This document shows, piece after piece, positions 42,618-52,117 of a stretch of DNA of 64,000 nucleotides. A program made the translations under genes and the position numbers. Origin of the DNA: Hyphomonadaceae bacterium. GTDB lineage: Bacteria; Pseudomonadota; Alphaproteobacteria; Caulobacterales; Hyphomonadaceae. Numbering within the stretch: the stretch's first letter is position 1; the number at the start of each line of letters is the position of its first letter. The stretch is taken from assembly GCA_022844345.1 (NCBI GenBank), contig JALHLU010000003.1:124001-188000 (forward strand), in the 5' to 3' direction. The notes under the pieces are model-generated. The model ran no database searches and had not been told where the DNA came from. It was given only the letters and a program-made list of their open reading frames with translations.

Positions 42618-43580
42618 TCAGCTGATCGCCACCGGGTTGATCACCATCTGCACCGTGCCGACAAAGCGCGGGATGCCAAGCACGAACATGAACTCGCGCA
42701 CGCCATCGGCAGCAAGCTGGTTCGTGTCGATGGTCTCCAGAACGTGCACGCCGCGCTTCGCCAACAGGGTCTGGTGCACGATGAAAAGCTTGCCCGGCGG
42801 CGATGGAAGGGCCTCAAGCGCGACCGTATCCGAACCGATGGCGACTACGCCAAGGTCCGCCAGGAAGATCGCGCCGTCTTCGGTGATGCCCGGCTCGCTG
42901 GAGCGATAGACGTCCTTCTCCGCCACCATCTTCGCGGCCATCCAGCCGGTGTGGAAGAGCACGACATCGCCCTTGCCCACGGTGACGCCCTGCGCGGCCA
43001 TCGCGGCTTCAATCTCGGCGCGTCCGTAATTGTCGCCGATCTCCAGGAATGGCTTGCCATAGTGCTTCGTCATGTCGACCAGCACGCCGCGCGTGACGAT
43101 GGGCGGGATGTCGGCCGTCTGCAGCGCGCGCGTGGTGGCGACTTCCTTGCCCGTGACGCCGTTGTAGTAGTGATGGTCAACGCCGAGATGCCCGAAGCCA
43201 TCGATCTGCGTGCCGATGCCCATGGATGATGTGATGCGCTCGTCGAACGAGGTGACGCGCTGCGAACCGTTGGGGGTATAGTCGGCGTTCGGCCCCGGCG
43301 TGCGCTCGGCCAGATATTTGCGCGTGCCATAAGCGGCGGACTCCGGCGCCGTGGGCACGCCCAGCGTATAGACCTTTCCCGTGCGCACGAGATCGCTGGC
43401 GCGCTTCACCCCTTCAGGCGTCAGGTTATTGACGTTGCCGAGCCGGTCGGCCTCGCCCCACGGGCTGTCCCACCATGCCTCTGCGTGTTGGGGCTCCTTG
43501 TGCGCGACTTCCTGGGCGATTGCGCCTTCGGAACAGGCCGCCAGCGCAATCGCGAGAACCACGCGCCTGAGGATGTCCAT
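42618..43580 (-). CDS. Cyclase family protein (kynurenine formamidase-like)
   Basis: SSMGIGTQIDGFGHLGVDHHYYNGVTGKEVA...GVLVDMTKHYGKPFLEIGDNYGRAEIEAAMAAQGV...GDVVLFHTGW. Confidence 0.85.
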   Translation of the reverse strand: MDILRRVVLAIALAACSEGAIAQEVAHKEPQHAEAWWDSPWGEADRLGNVNNLTPEGVKRASDLVRTGKVYTLGVPTAPESAAYGTRKYLAERTPGPNADYTPNGSQRVTSFDERITSSMGIGTQIDGFGHLGVDHHYYNGVTGKEVATTRALQTADIPPIVTRGVLVDMTKHYGKPFLEIGDNYGRAEIEAAMAAQGVTVGKGDVVLFHTGWMAAKMVAEKDVYRSSEPGITEDGAIFLADLGVVAIGSDTVALEALPSPPGKLFIVHQTLLAKRGVHVLETIDTNQLAADGVREFMFVLGIPRFVGTVQMVINPVAIS

Positions 43581-43672
43581 GGCCGTCTCTCCCTGCGGTC
43601 TCGCGCCGCTGAATCGCTTGTCGAATCAGACTGCCACAGCGCTGGCGCGCGCGCCAACGGGAGGGTGGCGCC

Positions 43673-44344
43673 TCAGGGGTAAAGCCTTTGTGTCGTCCAT
43701 GGCTGGCCGCCGCCGGTGCGGGTGAACTCCAGCCTGTCGTGCAGACGGAAAGGACGATCACGCCAGAATTCGATGCGCGTGGGCACGATCCGCCAACCAC
43801 GCCATTGCGGCGGACGCGGCGTTTTCCCGATGCCATACTTCAGCGCGAACTGCGCGATGCGCTTCTCCAGCTCGAACCGCCCTTCCATCGGCCGCGACTG
43901 CTCGGATGCCCAGGCGCCGATCTGGCTGTCCTTAGCGCGCGAAGCGAAATACGCGTCGGCTTCAGCGTCCGTAGCGGGCTCGACCCTGCCTGAGACACGC
44001 ACCTGCCGTCGCAGCGATTTCCAGTGGAAGCACAGGGCGGCCTGCGGATTGGCGGCAAGCTGCTGCCCCTTGCGGCTTTCGGCGTTGGAGTAGAAGACGA
44101 ACCCGTCGCCCGACACATCCTTCAGCAACACCATGCGGACGTCCGGCGCACCATGTTCGTCGGCGGTGGCGAGCGCCATGGCGTTGGCGTCGTTGGGTTC
44201 CTTCTTCTTCGCGTCCTCCAGCCATTCCGCGAATAGCGCAAACGGCTCATTGCGCGCAAACCACGCGCCGTCGTCGGGCGAATTTGCGGCGGCCTTGGCA
44301 TAGTCCTCGGCGGAGGGAGAAGCAGGGATGATCTTGTCGGCCAT
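43673..44344 (-). CDS. pdxH: Pyridoxamine 5'-phosphate oxidase
   Basis: [73 protein letters not shown]...[27 protein letters not shown]...W..QRLYP. Confidence 0.95.
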   Translation of the reverse strand: MADKIIPASPSAEDYAKAAANSPDDGAWFARNEPFALFAEWLEDAKKKEPNDANAMALATADEHGAPDVRMVLLKDVSGDGFVFYSNAESRKGQQLAANPQAALCFHWKSLRRQVRVSGRVEPATDAEADAYFASRAKDSQIGAWASEQSRPMEGRFELEKRIAQFALKYGIGKTPRPPQWRGWRIVPTRIEFWRDRPFRLHDRLEFTRTGGGQPWTTQRLYP

Positions 44345-44399
44345 GATAGTTCGGACCTTCGGGAGCACGTGAATAGAGGACTGATCCGTCTCGCTACAC

Positions 44400-44735
44400 T
44401 TATCGTTCCAGCTGGTCACCATGTATCCACGACCAGAACTGACCATCACGAGTATGGGCGAGCGTGACCATTTCAGTGATCAACCCGTGCACTGCATCAT
44501 CAGTGAGCTGCTGGCGGCGACGAAGGTAGACGGCGCCATCGGCATCGACCTGATGAACGCTCCAGCCTGCCGCGCCGGGGAAAGACTGCGCAGCAACTGG
44601 CGACAGGTTTAGCCTCGTTTCAACCCATTGCTCCGTCGATGGGTCAGCGCCTTCGAGATCGCGAAAACTCCAGTAGGGCGACTCCGGGCTGGTAGCTCGC
44701 GCGAGCACGACATCCAAAGAGTCGCGAACCGCCAT
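44400..44735 (-). CDS. Hypothetical protein (possible distant RraB-like C-terminal region)
   Basis: 111-aa ORF whose start overlaps the upstream SDR stop (TGATG); [12 protein letters not shown]-type helix; similarity to RraB is weak and by eye only. Confidence 0.5.
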   Translation of the reverse strand: MAVRDSLDVVLARATSPESPYWSFRDLEGADPSTEQWVETRLNLSPVAAQSFPGAAGWSVHQVDADGAVYLRRRQQLTDDAVHGLITEMVTLAHTRDGQFWSWIHGDQLER

Positions 44736-45490
44736 CAGACGATCATCCCGCCATCGACACGCAGGACCTGTCCCGTGATGTAGGCCGCCTTGTCAGAGGC
44801 GAGGAATGCCACGGCATCGGCGATTTCCTGCGCCGTGCCCCAGCGCTTCTCCAGCGGCACAAGCCGCCCCATGCGCTCCAGCGTTTTCTCGCGATCAAGA
44901 CCCTTGTTGAAAGCAGTGGACCACATGCCATCGTCGATCACGCCCGGCGCGACTGCGTTCACGCGCACGCCGGCGCGCCCAAGATCAATCGATGCGTTGC
45001 GCGTGAATGAGTTCACGGCGCCCTTCGAGGCAGAATAGGCGATCTGTCCCACCGCGCCCGAGAAGGAGGAGACGGAGGAAATGTTCACCACATTGCCTTT
45101 GCGCTTGATCAGCGAGGGCGCCAGCGCGTCGGTCAGCAGGATCAGGTTGCGTACATTGACGTTGAAAGTCTCGTCCAACCCCGCGCCCGTCACCTTGCCC
45201 ATCGGCTCGGCCGCGCTGACGCCGGCATTGTTGACGAGGATGTCGATCTCACCCAGCGCCGCGAGCGCCTGGTCAGCCGCAGCCTTCCAGCCATCAGCCG
45301 AAGACATGTCGGCCTCGATGGCGACGGCGCCGTTGGGCAGGCTGGCCGCCAGCGATCGCAGCTTGCCGGCGGAGCGGGCGACAAGCGCGACCTTCGCGCC
45401 ATCGTTTGCGAGCGTGCGGGCGATCGCCTCGCCAATGCCGCGGCTCGCGCCCGTGACCACGGCCGTCTTGCCCTTGAAATTGTAGGTCAT
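44735..45490 (-). CDS. SDR family oxidoreductase
   Basis: MTYNFKGKTAVVTGASRGIGEAIARTLANDGAKVALVARS...IDILVNNAGVSAAEPMG...AYSASKGAVNSFTRNASIDLG...RVDGGMIV. Confidence 0.93.
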   Translation of the reverse strand: MTYNFKGKTAVVTGASRGIGEAIARTLANDGAKVALVARSAGKLRSLAASLPNGAVAIEADMSSADGWKAAADQALAALGEIDILVNNAGVSAAEPMGKVTGAGLDETFNVNVRNLILLTDALAPSLIKRKGNVVNISSVSSFSGAVGQIAYSASKGAVNSFTRNASIDLGRAGVRVNAVAPGVIDDGMWSTAFNKGLDREKTLERMGRLVPLEKRWGTAQEIADAVAFLASDKAAYITGQVLRVDGGMIV

Positions 45491-45756
45491 ATCCATTCTC
45501 CGCGTGCGGTCTTGTCGCGCGTCGCAGCGTATAGCATCGGCCCTGAAAGCCGCCATGCCCGGCGCCCGCGAAATCGTGAATGGGAAACTTTCGAGGTTCC
45601 CGCTCCACCCCTTGCCAATGTGCGCGGCTCAACCAATTTATGCGTCACTTCGGTCCGGGCCCCTCTGGCGCAAATGGCGGTTTGCGTGATGTCGGACTCA
45701 GGCGGGCGACATGCCCTCCTTGCGCGGACGCGGCGCATCGGATCGGGTACTATCCA

Positions 45757-46803
45757 ATGAACCTCGACATGCTCGGCGAATTCGCCGGACAGCCCGTGTG
45801 GCTGTGGATTGCCTTCTTTGCCTTCGTCGCCATCGTGCTGTGGGTCGATCTCGCACTCATCAACAACAAGGACGGCCGGATATCCGCAAAGAAGAGCGCG
45901 CTGATGTGGGGCAGCTTCGCGCTCTGCGCCATGGTCTTCGCGGGCTACGTTTACTTCCTCTATGAGCCTGATCCCAGCTTCTACAACTCACCTGAAAACC
46001 TGAACGCGCAAGCGACGGTACAGTACCTGACGGGATACCTGCTCGAAACGGCGCTGGCGTTCGACAATATCTTCGTCATCTCGATGGTCTTCGCCTTCTT
46101 CGCGATCCCGCCAGCTTACCAGCACCGCGTGCTGTTCTGGGGCATTATCGGAGCCGTGGTTTTTCGCGCCATCTTCATCGGCGCGGGGTCCGCGATCGTG
46201 AACCAGCTGACCTGGGTGCTCTACATCTTTGCAGCGATCCTGATCTTCAGCGGCGTGAAAATGCTGCTCTCAGCGTCCAAGCCGCACGAGGCGCCAAATC
46301 CCGCCTGGATTATCCGCCTGTTCGAGCGGTTCATGCCGGTGACCAAGGAAATCACGAACCATAACTTCGTCGTTCGCTTGCCCGATGCGTCGGGCCGAAT
46401 GGTTCTCTACGCCACCCCTCTCCTACTGGCTCTGGCCACCGTGGAAGTCGCCGACATCATCTTCGCCATTGACAGTGTGCCAGCGATTTTCGCCGTCACG
46501 CGCGATCCGTTCATCGTCTACACGTCAAACATCTTCGCGATCCTGGGGCTGCGATCACTCTACTTCATGCTCGCGGCGGCCGCCGACATGTTCCGGTACC
46601 TGAAGGTGGGGCTGTCAGCAGTGCTGGTGCTCATCGGCGGCAAGATCATCTGGAACTTCCTGCTCAGCAAGGAACTGAAGCTTGTGCCTTACCTTGAGCC
46701 GCACTGGTCGCTGGTCGCGACGCTGGTGCTGGTTGGCGGATCTATCTTGCTGTCGCTGATGCACAAGCCCAAGGCGCGCATCGAGCTACCGGGAAACCAC
46801 TGA
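45757..46803 (+). CDS. TerC/Alx family membrane protein
   Basis: [29 protein letters not shown]...[48 protein letters not shown]...[48 protein letters not shown]. Confidence 0.95.
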   Translation: MNLDMLGEFAGQPVWLWIAFFAFVAIVLWVDLALINNKDGRISAKKSALMWGSFALCAMVFAGYVYFLYEPDPSFYNSPENLNAQATVQYLTGYLLETALAFDNIFVISMVFAFFAIPPAYQHRVLFWGIIGAVVFRAIFIGAGSAIVNQLTWVLYIFAAILIFSGVKMLLSASKPHEAPNPAWIIRLFERFMPVTKEITNHNFVVRLPDASGRMVLYATPLLLALATVEVADIIFAIDSVPAIFAVTRDPFIVYTSNIFAILGLRSLYFMLAAAADMFRYLKVGLSAVLVLIGGKIIWNFLLSKELKLVPYLEPHWSLVATLVLVGGSILLSLMHKPKARIELPGNH

Positions 46804-46822
46804 GGCCATCCGAAACGCCAAA

Positions 46823-46855
46823 CCTTGTCCGGGGGCAAGCCCGCCCCGGACAAGG
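46823..46855. repeat. REP-like palindrome (CCTTGTCCGGGG ... CCCCGGACAAGG)
   Basis: Perfect 12-bp arms 46823-46834 / 46844-46855, between terC-like gene and aroC. Confidence 0.85.
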
Positions 46856-46904
46856 CAGGGGCCGGGATTTGCATTCCCCGGCGCCTGCCACTAAACCCGC
46901 AGGC

Positions 46905-47996
46905 ATGTCGCACAATACCTTTGGCCATCTGTTTCGCGTGACGACCTGGGGCGAGAGCCATGGGCCGGCGATCGGCTGCGTGGTGGACGGGACGCCCCCC
47001 GGTCTGACGCTGACGCCGGAGTACATCCAGCAGTTCCTCGACAAGCGGCGGCCGGGCACGTCGCGCTTCGTCACGCAGCGCCAGGAAGAGGACAAGGTGA
47101 AAATCCTCTCCGGCGTGTTCGAGGACGATCGCACGGGCGGACCCGTGACGACCGGCACGCCCATCTCGCTGTTGATCGAGAACACAGATCAGCGATCGAA
47201 GGACTATGGCGAGATCCGCGACAGCTATCGCCCCGGCCATGCCGACTTTGCCTACGACCAGAAATATGGCGTGCGCGACTATCGCGGCGGCGGGCGCTCG
47301 TCCGCGCGCGAAACGGCGATGCGCGTGGCGGCCGGCGCGGTGGCGCGCCGGGTGTTGGGCGATGGCGTGGTGATCCGCGCCGCGGTGGTGCAGATCGGGC
47401 CGCACGCGATTGATCGCGCAAATTGGGCTTGGGACATGACGGAGCAGAACCCGTTCTGGTGTCCGGACGCTGGCATGGTTGCGACGTGGGAAGCGTTTCT
47501 CGACGAGACGCGCAAGGCCGGCTCGTCCTGCGGCGCGATCATCGAAGTTGTGGCCGAAGGCGTGCCGGCCGGATGGGGAGCGCCAATCTACGGCAAGCTG
47601 GATTCCGAGATCGCGGCAGCGCTGATGAGCATCAACGCGGTGAAGGGCGTCGAGATTGGCGCCGGCTTCGCATCCGCCGCGCTCTCTGGCGAGGACAATG
47701 CGGACGAGATGCGCCGCTCGGGAAATGCAGTGGCGTTCCTGTCGAACAATAATGGCGGCGTGCTGGGCGGCATATCGACGGGCCAGCCCGTTGTCGCCCG
47801 CCTGGCAGTGAAGCCGACGTCGTCCATCCTCACGCCGCGCCGGACAGTGAACAAGCAGGGCGAGGACACGGATATCCGCACCAAGGGCCGCCATGACCCC
47901 TGCGTCGGCATCCGCGCCGTGCCGGTGGCCGAGGCGATGCTGGCGTGCGTGCTGGCCGACCACAAGCTGCGCCATCGCGGCCAGGTTGGAAGCTAG
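46905..47996 (+). CDS. aroC: Chorismate synthase
   Basis: [73 protein letters not shown]...[21 protein letters not shown]. Confidence 0.97.
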   Translation: MSHNTFGHLFRVTTWGESHGPAIGCVVDGTPPGLTLTPEYIQQFLDKRRPGTSRFVTQRQEEDKVKILSGVFEDDRTGGPVTTGTPISLLIENTDQRSKDYGEIRDSYRPGHADFAYDQKYGVRDYRGGGRSSARETAMRVAAGAVARRVLGDGVVIRAAVVQIGPHAIDRANWAWDMTEQNPFWCPDAGMVATWEAFLDETRKAGSSCGAIIEVVAEGVPAGWGAPIYGKLDSEIAAALMSINAVKGVEIGAGFASAALSGEDNADEMRRSGNAVAFLSNNNGGVLGGISTGQPVVARLAVKPTSSILTPRRTVNKQGEDTDIRTKGRHDPCVGIRAVPVAEAMLACVLADHKLRHRGQVGS

Positions 47997-48087
47997 TCGC
48001 CTGTTTCAAGATAACTAATCCCTTCAGCCTGCGTTCAGCTTGGGTGCGCGAAACTGTATCTTGAAGCAGTTCGGTCGGAGGATCCCC

Positions 48088-48735
48088 ATGCGCTTGAAGG
48101 CTCTCATTCTTGTCTCCGCTTTCGCCGCGACGGCCATGCCGGCCTTTGCGCAGGACTATGGCCGCGCTTGCCAGCGGGCCCAGGGCGACAGCCAGATCGG
48201 CGGCCTGATCGTCGGCAGCATCATCGGCGGCGTGCTCGGCTCACAGGTGGCCGGGTCGGGACACCGCAGCGACGGCTCAGCCGTTGGCGCCGTGCTGGGC
48301 GGCCTGGTCGGCTCGGGCATCGGCAAGGACAGCGTCAACTGCGGCCCGCCAGTGCGCTACGCGCCGGGCTCGTCCTACAACCCGAACCCCAATTACGGCG
48401 GCCCGAGTTACAACGATTACGGGTATTCACCCTACGGATCACCGGGTTATTCATACGGCCCCGCGCCGGTGACGGCTTATCCGTCTTCGCCGGGGTACTC
48501 ACCGCCGCGGTATGCTGACGATGACTGGTACCCTTCGGACACCAGGTCGCAGCGCAGGCATCGCGATGACCTTTACGCAGGTGCGGGCCGTGGTAATACG
48601 CGAAGCGGTGATTACGCCGGTCAGGTCTGCGACGAAGCAGTCCAGATCACGAAATTGCCGGATGGGTCAGAGGTGCGTCGCCCCATTGAAGTCTGTCGCG
48701 ACACGTACTTTGGCGACTGGCAAATAACAGATTAG
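48088..48735 (+). CDS. Glycine-zipper 2TM domain secreted protein
   Basis: MRLKALILVSAFAATAMPAFAQDYGRACQRAQGDSQIGGLIVGSIIGGVLGSQVAGSGHRSDGSAVGAVLGGLVGSGIGKDSVNC; Pro/Tyr/Ser-rich middle. Confidence 0.82.
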   Translation: MRLKALILVSAFAATAMPAFAQDYGRACQRAQGDSQIGGLIVGSIIGGVLGSQVAGSGHRSDGSAVGAVLGGLVGSGIGKDSVNCGPPVRYAPGSSYNPNPNYGGPSYNDYGYSPYGSPGYSYGPAPVTAYPSSPGYSPPRYADDDWYPSDTRSQRRHRDDLYAGAGRGNTRSGDYAGQVCDEAVQITKLPDGSEVRRPIEVCRDTYFGDWQITD

Positions 48736-48953
48736 GCTGTCCAAAGGGCGCTTGAGCGTCGCCGGGCCGCCTTCCAGGACAGGCCCGTCCCCCCAACCCA
48801 GGGCCTGTTAGGGCGAGCCGCGGAGCGCAAGCTTCGCGGCTCGTCTGACTCCGGAGAGGCATTTTCCCTGACGTAAACGTGAACGAACCTAACCTAGGGT
48901 AAGAGATGCGCGCTCCAACCTGAACTGGAACCGTTCGGGCCGTCCAATTCCTA

Positions 48954-49751
48954 TCATCGGTATGTTGGACCAAGGTCCACAAGAGCCCCGCCCCTACGTG
49001 CCAGAAACAGACGCTCGTTATTACCGTCTCCGCCCTGAATTGGACTGTCGGTCCATTTTTCGACGGGCCAGCCCTGCCCCGCCATCCACACATCCAGAGC
49101 AGCGGCGGCGGCATCCGTCACCGGCCCGTCGCTGACGATTCCGCCCCGTCCGACATTGGCCGGGCCGACCTCGAACTGCGGCTTGAACAGGGCCACCAGC
49201 AGCGCGCCAGGCGCCGCAAGTGCGAGGGCCGGGCCGAGCAGCTTGGCCAGCCCGATGAAGCTGGCGTCGCAAACAATTATTTCCGGAGGTTCTCCCAACA
49301 TTGCAGCGGTCAGGCTGCGGGCGTCGGTGGATTCAAGCGAGACGACGCGCGCATCGCCCCGCAGACGCGGATGAAGCTGGTCGCGCCCGACATCGACGGC
49401 AACGACGCGACGCGCGCCGCGCGCAAGCATCACTTCAGTGAAGCCGCCCGTAGAGGCGCCGACATCAAGGCACGCCTTGCCCGCAACATCGACACCAAAG
49501 GCCGCCAGCGCGTGGTCGAGCTTCAGGCCGCCGCGCGAAACCCAAGGATGGGCTGCTTCGGCGGCGATGGCCGAGTCGCCGCGCACAACCTGGCCGGGCT
49601 TGCTCGCCGGCTGGCCATCGACACTGACTTTTCCCGCCTCGATGGCGGCGCGGGCCTGCGCGCGCGACGCGGCAAGGCCGCGCCGGACCAGTTCCACGTC
49701 CAGCCTCCGCGCCTTGGTGTCGTCCTGATCCGGCATTGCCGCCTTTGCCAT
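48954..49751 (-). CDS. TlyA family rRNA methyltransferase/hemolysin
   Basis: RRLDVELVRRGLAASRAQARAAIEAGKVSVDGQPASKPGQ (S4-like)...HPWVSRGGLKLDHALAAFGVDVAGKACLDVGASTGGFTEVMLARGARRVVAVDVGRDQLHPRLR. Confidence 0.93.
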   Translation of the reverse strand: MAKAAMPDQDDTKARRLDVELVRRGLAASRAQARAAIEAGKVSVDGQPASKPGQVVRGDSAIAAEAAHPWVSRGGLKLDHALAAFGVDVAGKACLDVGASTGGFTEVMLARGARRVVAVDVGRDQLHPRLRGDARVVSLESTDARSLTAAMLGEPPEIIVCDASFIGLAKLLGPALALAAPGALLVALFKPQFEVGPANVGRGGIVSDGPVTDAAAAALDVWMAGQGWPVEKWTDSPIQGGDGNNERLFLARRGGALVDLGPTYR

Positions 49752-49825
49752 TGCGGTGGGAACCGCAGCCTGTCCCGCGCCTTTAGAGATCAGCCCCGCT
49801 GCGGCGGCAAGGGAAAGGACGATCC

Positions 49826-50389
49826 ATGTTTCGCGCAACCGCAGTCGCTATCACGATCCTCGCAGGCGCCGGCATGGCCGGGCTTGGCGCATGCGCCACG
49901 TCCGAGCAGGACCTGCCGGCTACCGCTGCGATGTCTGCCGGCGCGGCTTCCCTCGAATCTGCCCTCGTCAACAATGCCGGGACGGAGATCGGCAGGGTGC
50001 AGTTCATGCCCGCACCGACCGGTGTGTTGATCCGTGTTCTGGTGAGTGCGGGTGGCCTGTCGCCGGGCTGGCACGGCACGCACCTGCACATGACCGGCGA
50101 CTGCTCGGGCACCGCGAAGTTCGAACATGCGGGCGGCCATATCCGGATGAACAGGACGAACCACGGCCTGCTCTATCCGCACGGCCCCGAGACTGGCGAC
50201 CTGCCCAACCTGTCCGTCGCCAGTGACGGATCGGCTGCGGCGGAGTTGTTCACCAACCTGATCAGCCTGGCGGAGATGCAGGACGCAGATGGCTCTGCCT
50301 TCGTGATCCACGCCAACCCTGACGATCACATGAGCCAGCCAACCGGCGATTCCGGTGATCGCAGGGCTTGCGCGGCGGTGCGGCGCTAG
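49826..50389 (+). CDS. Cu/Zn superoxide dismutase family lipoprotein
   Basis: GLGACATSE lipobox; LSPGWHGTHLHMTGDCSGTAKFEHAGGHI...GDLPNLSV...GSAFVIHANPDDHMSQPTGDSGDRRACAAV. Confidence 0.85.
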   Translation: MFRATAVAITILAGAGMAGLGACATSEQDLPATAAMSAGAASLESALVNNAGTEIGRVQFMPAPTGVLIRVLVSAGGLSPGWHGTHLHMTGDCSGTAKFEHAGGHIRMNRTNHGLLYPHGPETGDLPNLSVASDGSAAAELFTNLISLAEMQDADGSAFVIHANPDDHMSQPTGDSGDRRACAAVRR

Positions 50390-50448
50390 ATCCAATCAAG
50401 TGCTGGCGAGGGGCGCGCGAAGCAGGCTAGAAGCTGGCGAAATAGCCA

Positions 50449-51492
50449 GTGCGGCCGCACATGCCCATCTCTCCCATCGAGCGCAACGACCATTCCGAAC
50501 CGAACGCTGATGCGTTCCTTTTCGGATTCGACTTCCTGCCGGATGGCAGCGTGAGAAAGGTCGACTGGGGCAATTTCAAGCCGACGGCGGCCTGCCCGGG
50601 CGATGGGTGGCGCTGGCTGCATTTCAACCGGCTGGCGCCCGAAACGCGCGAATGGCTGGAAAGCTCGAGCGATCTCAGCGAGGCGGTTATCGCGGCGCTG
50701 CTGCAGACGGAATCGCGGCCGCGCTGCGCGCCGTACGAGGACGGCCTGCTGCTGAACCTGCGCGGCATCAATCACAATCCGGGGGCCGAACCGGAAGACA
50801 TGATCTCGGTCCGCATCTGGGCGACGCAAAACCTTGTGCTGTCGATGCGGTCTTATCCTGTGAAAGCCGTGCACGATGTGCGCGACGGCATCGGCCTTGA
50901 CGTTCCCGGAACACCGGCCGCGCTTCTGGCGCGCATCGCATCGAGGCTGGTCGACTATATCGACCCCGTCGTGGAGCAGCTCAAGGACGAGGTGGACGAA
51001 TTCGAGGAGATCATGCTGAGCGAGGACGGCCAGTTGACGCCCCGCGCCCTGGCCGAATTCCGGCGGACGATCCTGCTGCTGCGCCGCTATGTGCAGCCGC
51101 AGACCGAAGCCATGACAGCGCTGCAACGCGAGGCGCGGATGCGGCGCGAAGGCGCGCCCGGGTTCGACGATGATGACCAGGTGCTGCTGCGGGACACGAC
51201 CGACCACATCATGCGCATCGCCGAAGAACTGGATTCGGTCCGCGAGCGTGCGGGCGTCATCCAGGACCAGGTGGCGGGCCAGCGCCAGGAAGAAGTGAAC
51301 AAGCGCCTTCTTGCGCTGTCGATCGTGTCCGCGATCTTCCTGCCGCTGTCGTTCGTGACCGGGTTGCTGGGCATGAATCTCGCGGGCATTCCCTTCCACG
51401 AGCAGACATGGTCGTTCGGCGCCGTGGTGACGGTGACAACCGTGCTGGGGCTTGGGGTTGTCGTCTTCCTCAAATGGCGGCGGTGGATCTAG
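50449..51492 (+). CDS. CorA/ZntB-family divalent cation transporter
   Basis: RWLHFNRLAPETREWLE...LNLRGINHNPGAEPEDMISVRIWATQNLVLSMR...SIVSAIFLPLSFVTGLLGMNLAGIPF (GMN). Confidence 0.93.
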   Translation: MRPHMPISPIERNDHSEPNADAFLFGFDFLPDGSVRKVDWGNFKPTAACPGDGWRWLHFNRLAPETREWLESSSDLSEAVIAALLQTESRPRCAPYEDGLLLNLRGINHNPGAEPEDMISVRIWATQNLVLSMRSYPVKAVHDVRDGIGLDVPGTPAALLARIASRLVDYIDPVVEQLKDEVDEFEEIMLSEDGQLTPRALAEFRRTILLLRRYVQPQTEAMTALQREARMRREGAPGFDDDDQVLLRDTTDHIMRIAEELDSVRERAGVIQDQVAGQRQEEVNKRLLALSIVSAIFLPLSFVTGLLGMNLAGIPFHEQTWSFGAVVTVTTVLGLGVVVFLKWRRWI

Positions 51493-51495
51493 CGC

Positions 51496-51723
51496 TCACG
51501 TCCCATCATCGCCGTCTGTGGCGTTGTCGACAGTCTTCTTCACGCCGTCGCCGAGTTCGCCTAAGCCGTCCTGCAGCGGTTGTGTCGTCTTGTCGATCTT
51601 GCCAAGGCCCTCGTCCATGCTGGCGCCGGCCGATTCAAGCGAGCCGTCGCGAAGATAGAAAAACCCCATCGCGGCAACGAAGCCGACGCAGAGGACGACG
51701 AATATCGTGGTGAGTACGCGCAT
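51496..51723 (-). CDS. Small membrane-anchored protein, paralog A
   Basis: MRVLTTIFVVLCVGFVAAMGFFYLRDGSLESAGASMDEGLGKIDKTTQPLQDGLGELGDGVKKTVDNATDGDDGT. Confidence 0.7.
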   Translation of the reverse strand: MRVLTTIFVVLCVGFVAAMGFFYLRDGSLESAGASMDEGLGKIDKTTQPLQDGLGELGDGVKKTVDNATDGDDGT

Positions 51724-51762
51724 CGGTTTGAGCCCCTAAATTTGTGTGTCCGGTGTCAGGCG

Positions 51763-51987
51763 TCAGGTAGCGTCGTCACCGTCCGTGGCGGCGCCGATGG
51801 CCTCGCCTGTCGACTGGACGATCTGGCCGGTGGTCTCGGCCACGGCGCCGCCAGTCTTGCCGATGAGACCATACATCGGCGCGCCCGCTTCCTGCAGCGA
51901 GCCGTCGCGGATCCAGAAAAAGATGACGACTGTCGCGAATGCAAAGACCGTGAAGACCGCCACGGACCATATCGTGGATCGACTCAT
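51763..51987 (-). CDS. Small membrane-anchored protein, paralog B
   Basis: MSRSTIWSVAVFTVFAFATVVIFFWIRDGSLQEAGAPMYGLIGKTGGAVAETTGQIVQSTGEAIGAATDGDDAT; shares RDGSL(E/Q)xAGAxM and ATDGDDxT with paralog A. Confidence 0.7.
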   Translation of the reverse strand: MSRSTIWSVAVFTVFAFATVVIFFWIRDGSLQEAGAPMYGLIGKTGGAVAETTGQIVQSTGEAIGAATDGDDAT

Positions 51988-52061
51988 GGTTCTTGTCCCT
52001 CATCTGCCTCAGGAGGGAACGCGGCTATGGTGAATGGGTTCCGGGGGCGGCGGGAGCCCGT

Positions 52062-52111
52062 CCCCATCCTTCGAGACGATTGGCGCTCCGCGCCGATCCC
52101 TCAGGATGGGT
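52062..52111. repeat. REP-like element (cCCATCCttcgagacgattGGCGCtccGCGCCgatccctcaGGATGGG)
   Basis: Outer arms CCCATCC/GGATGGG, inner GGCGC/GCGCC hairpin. Confidence 0.75.
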
Positions 52112-52117
52112 CTTCCA

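Noticed and set aside
48964-48977. TGGACCaaGGTCCA-like palindrome resembling the 63976 operator
   Set aside because: Falls in the last tlyA codons, shorter and with a different core; likely chance in coding DNA.
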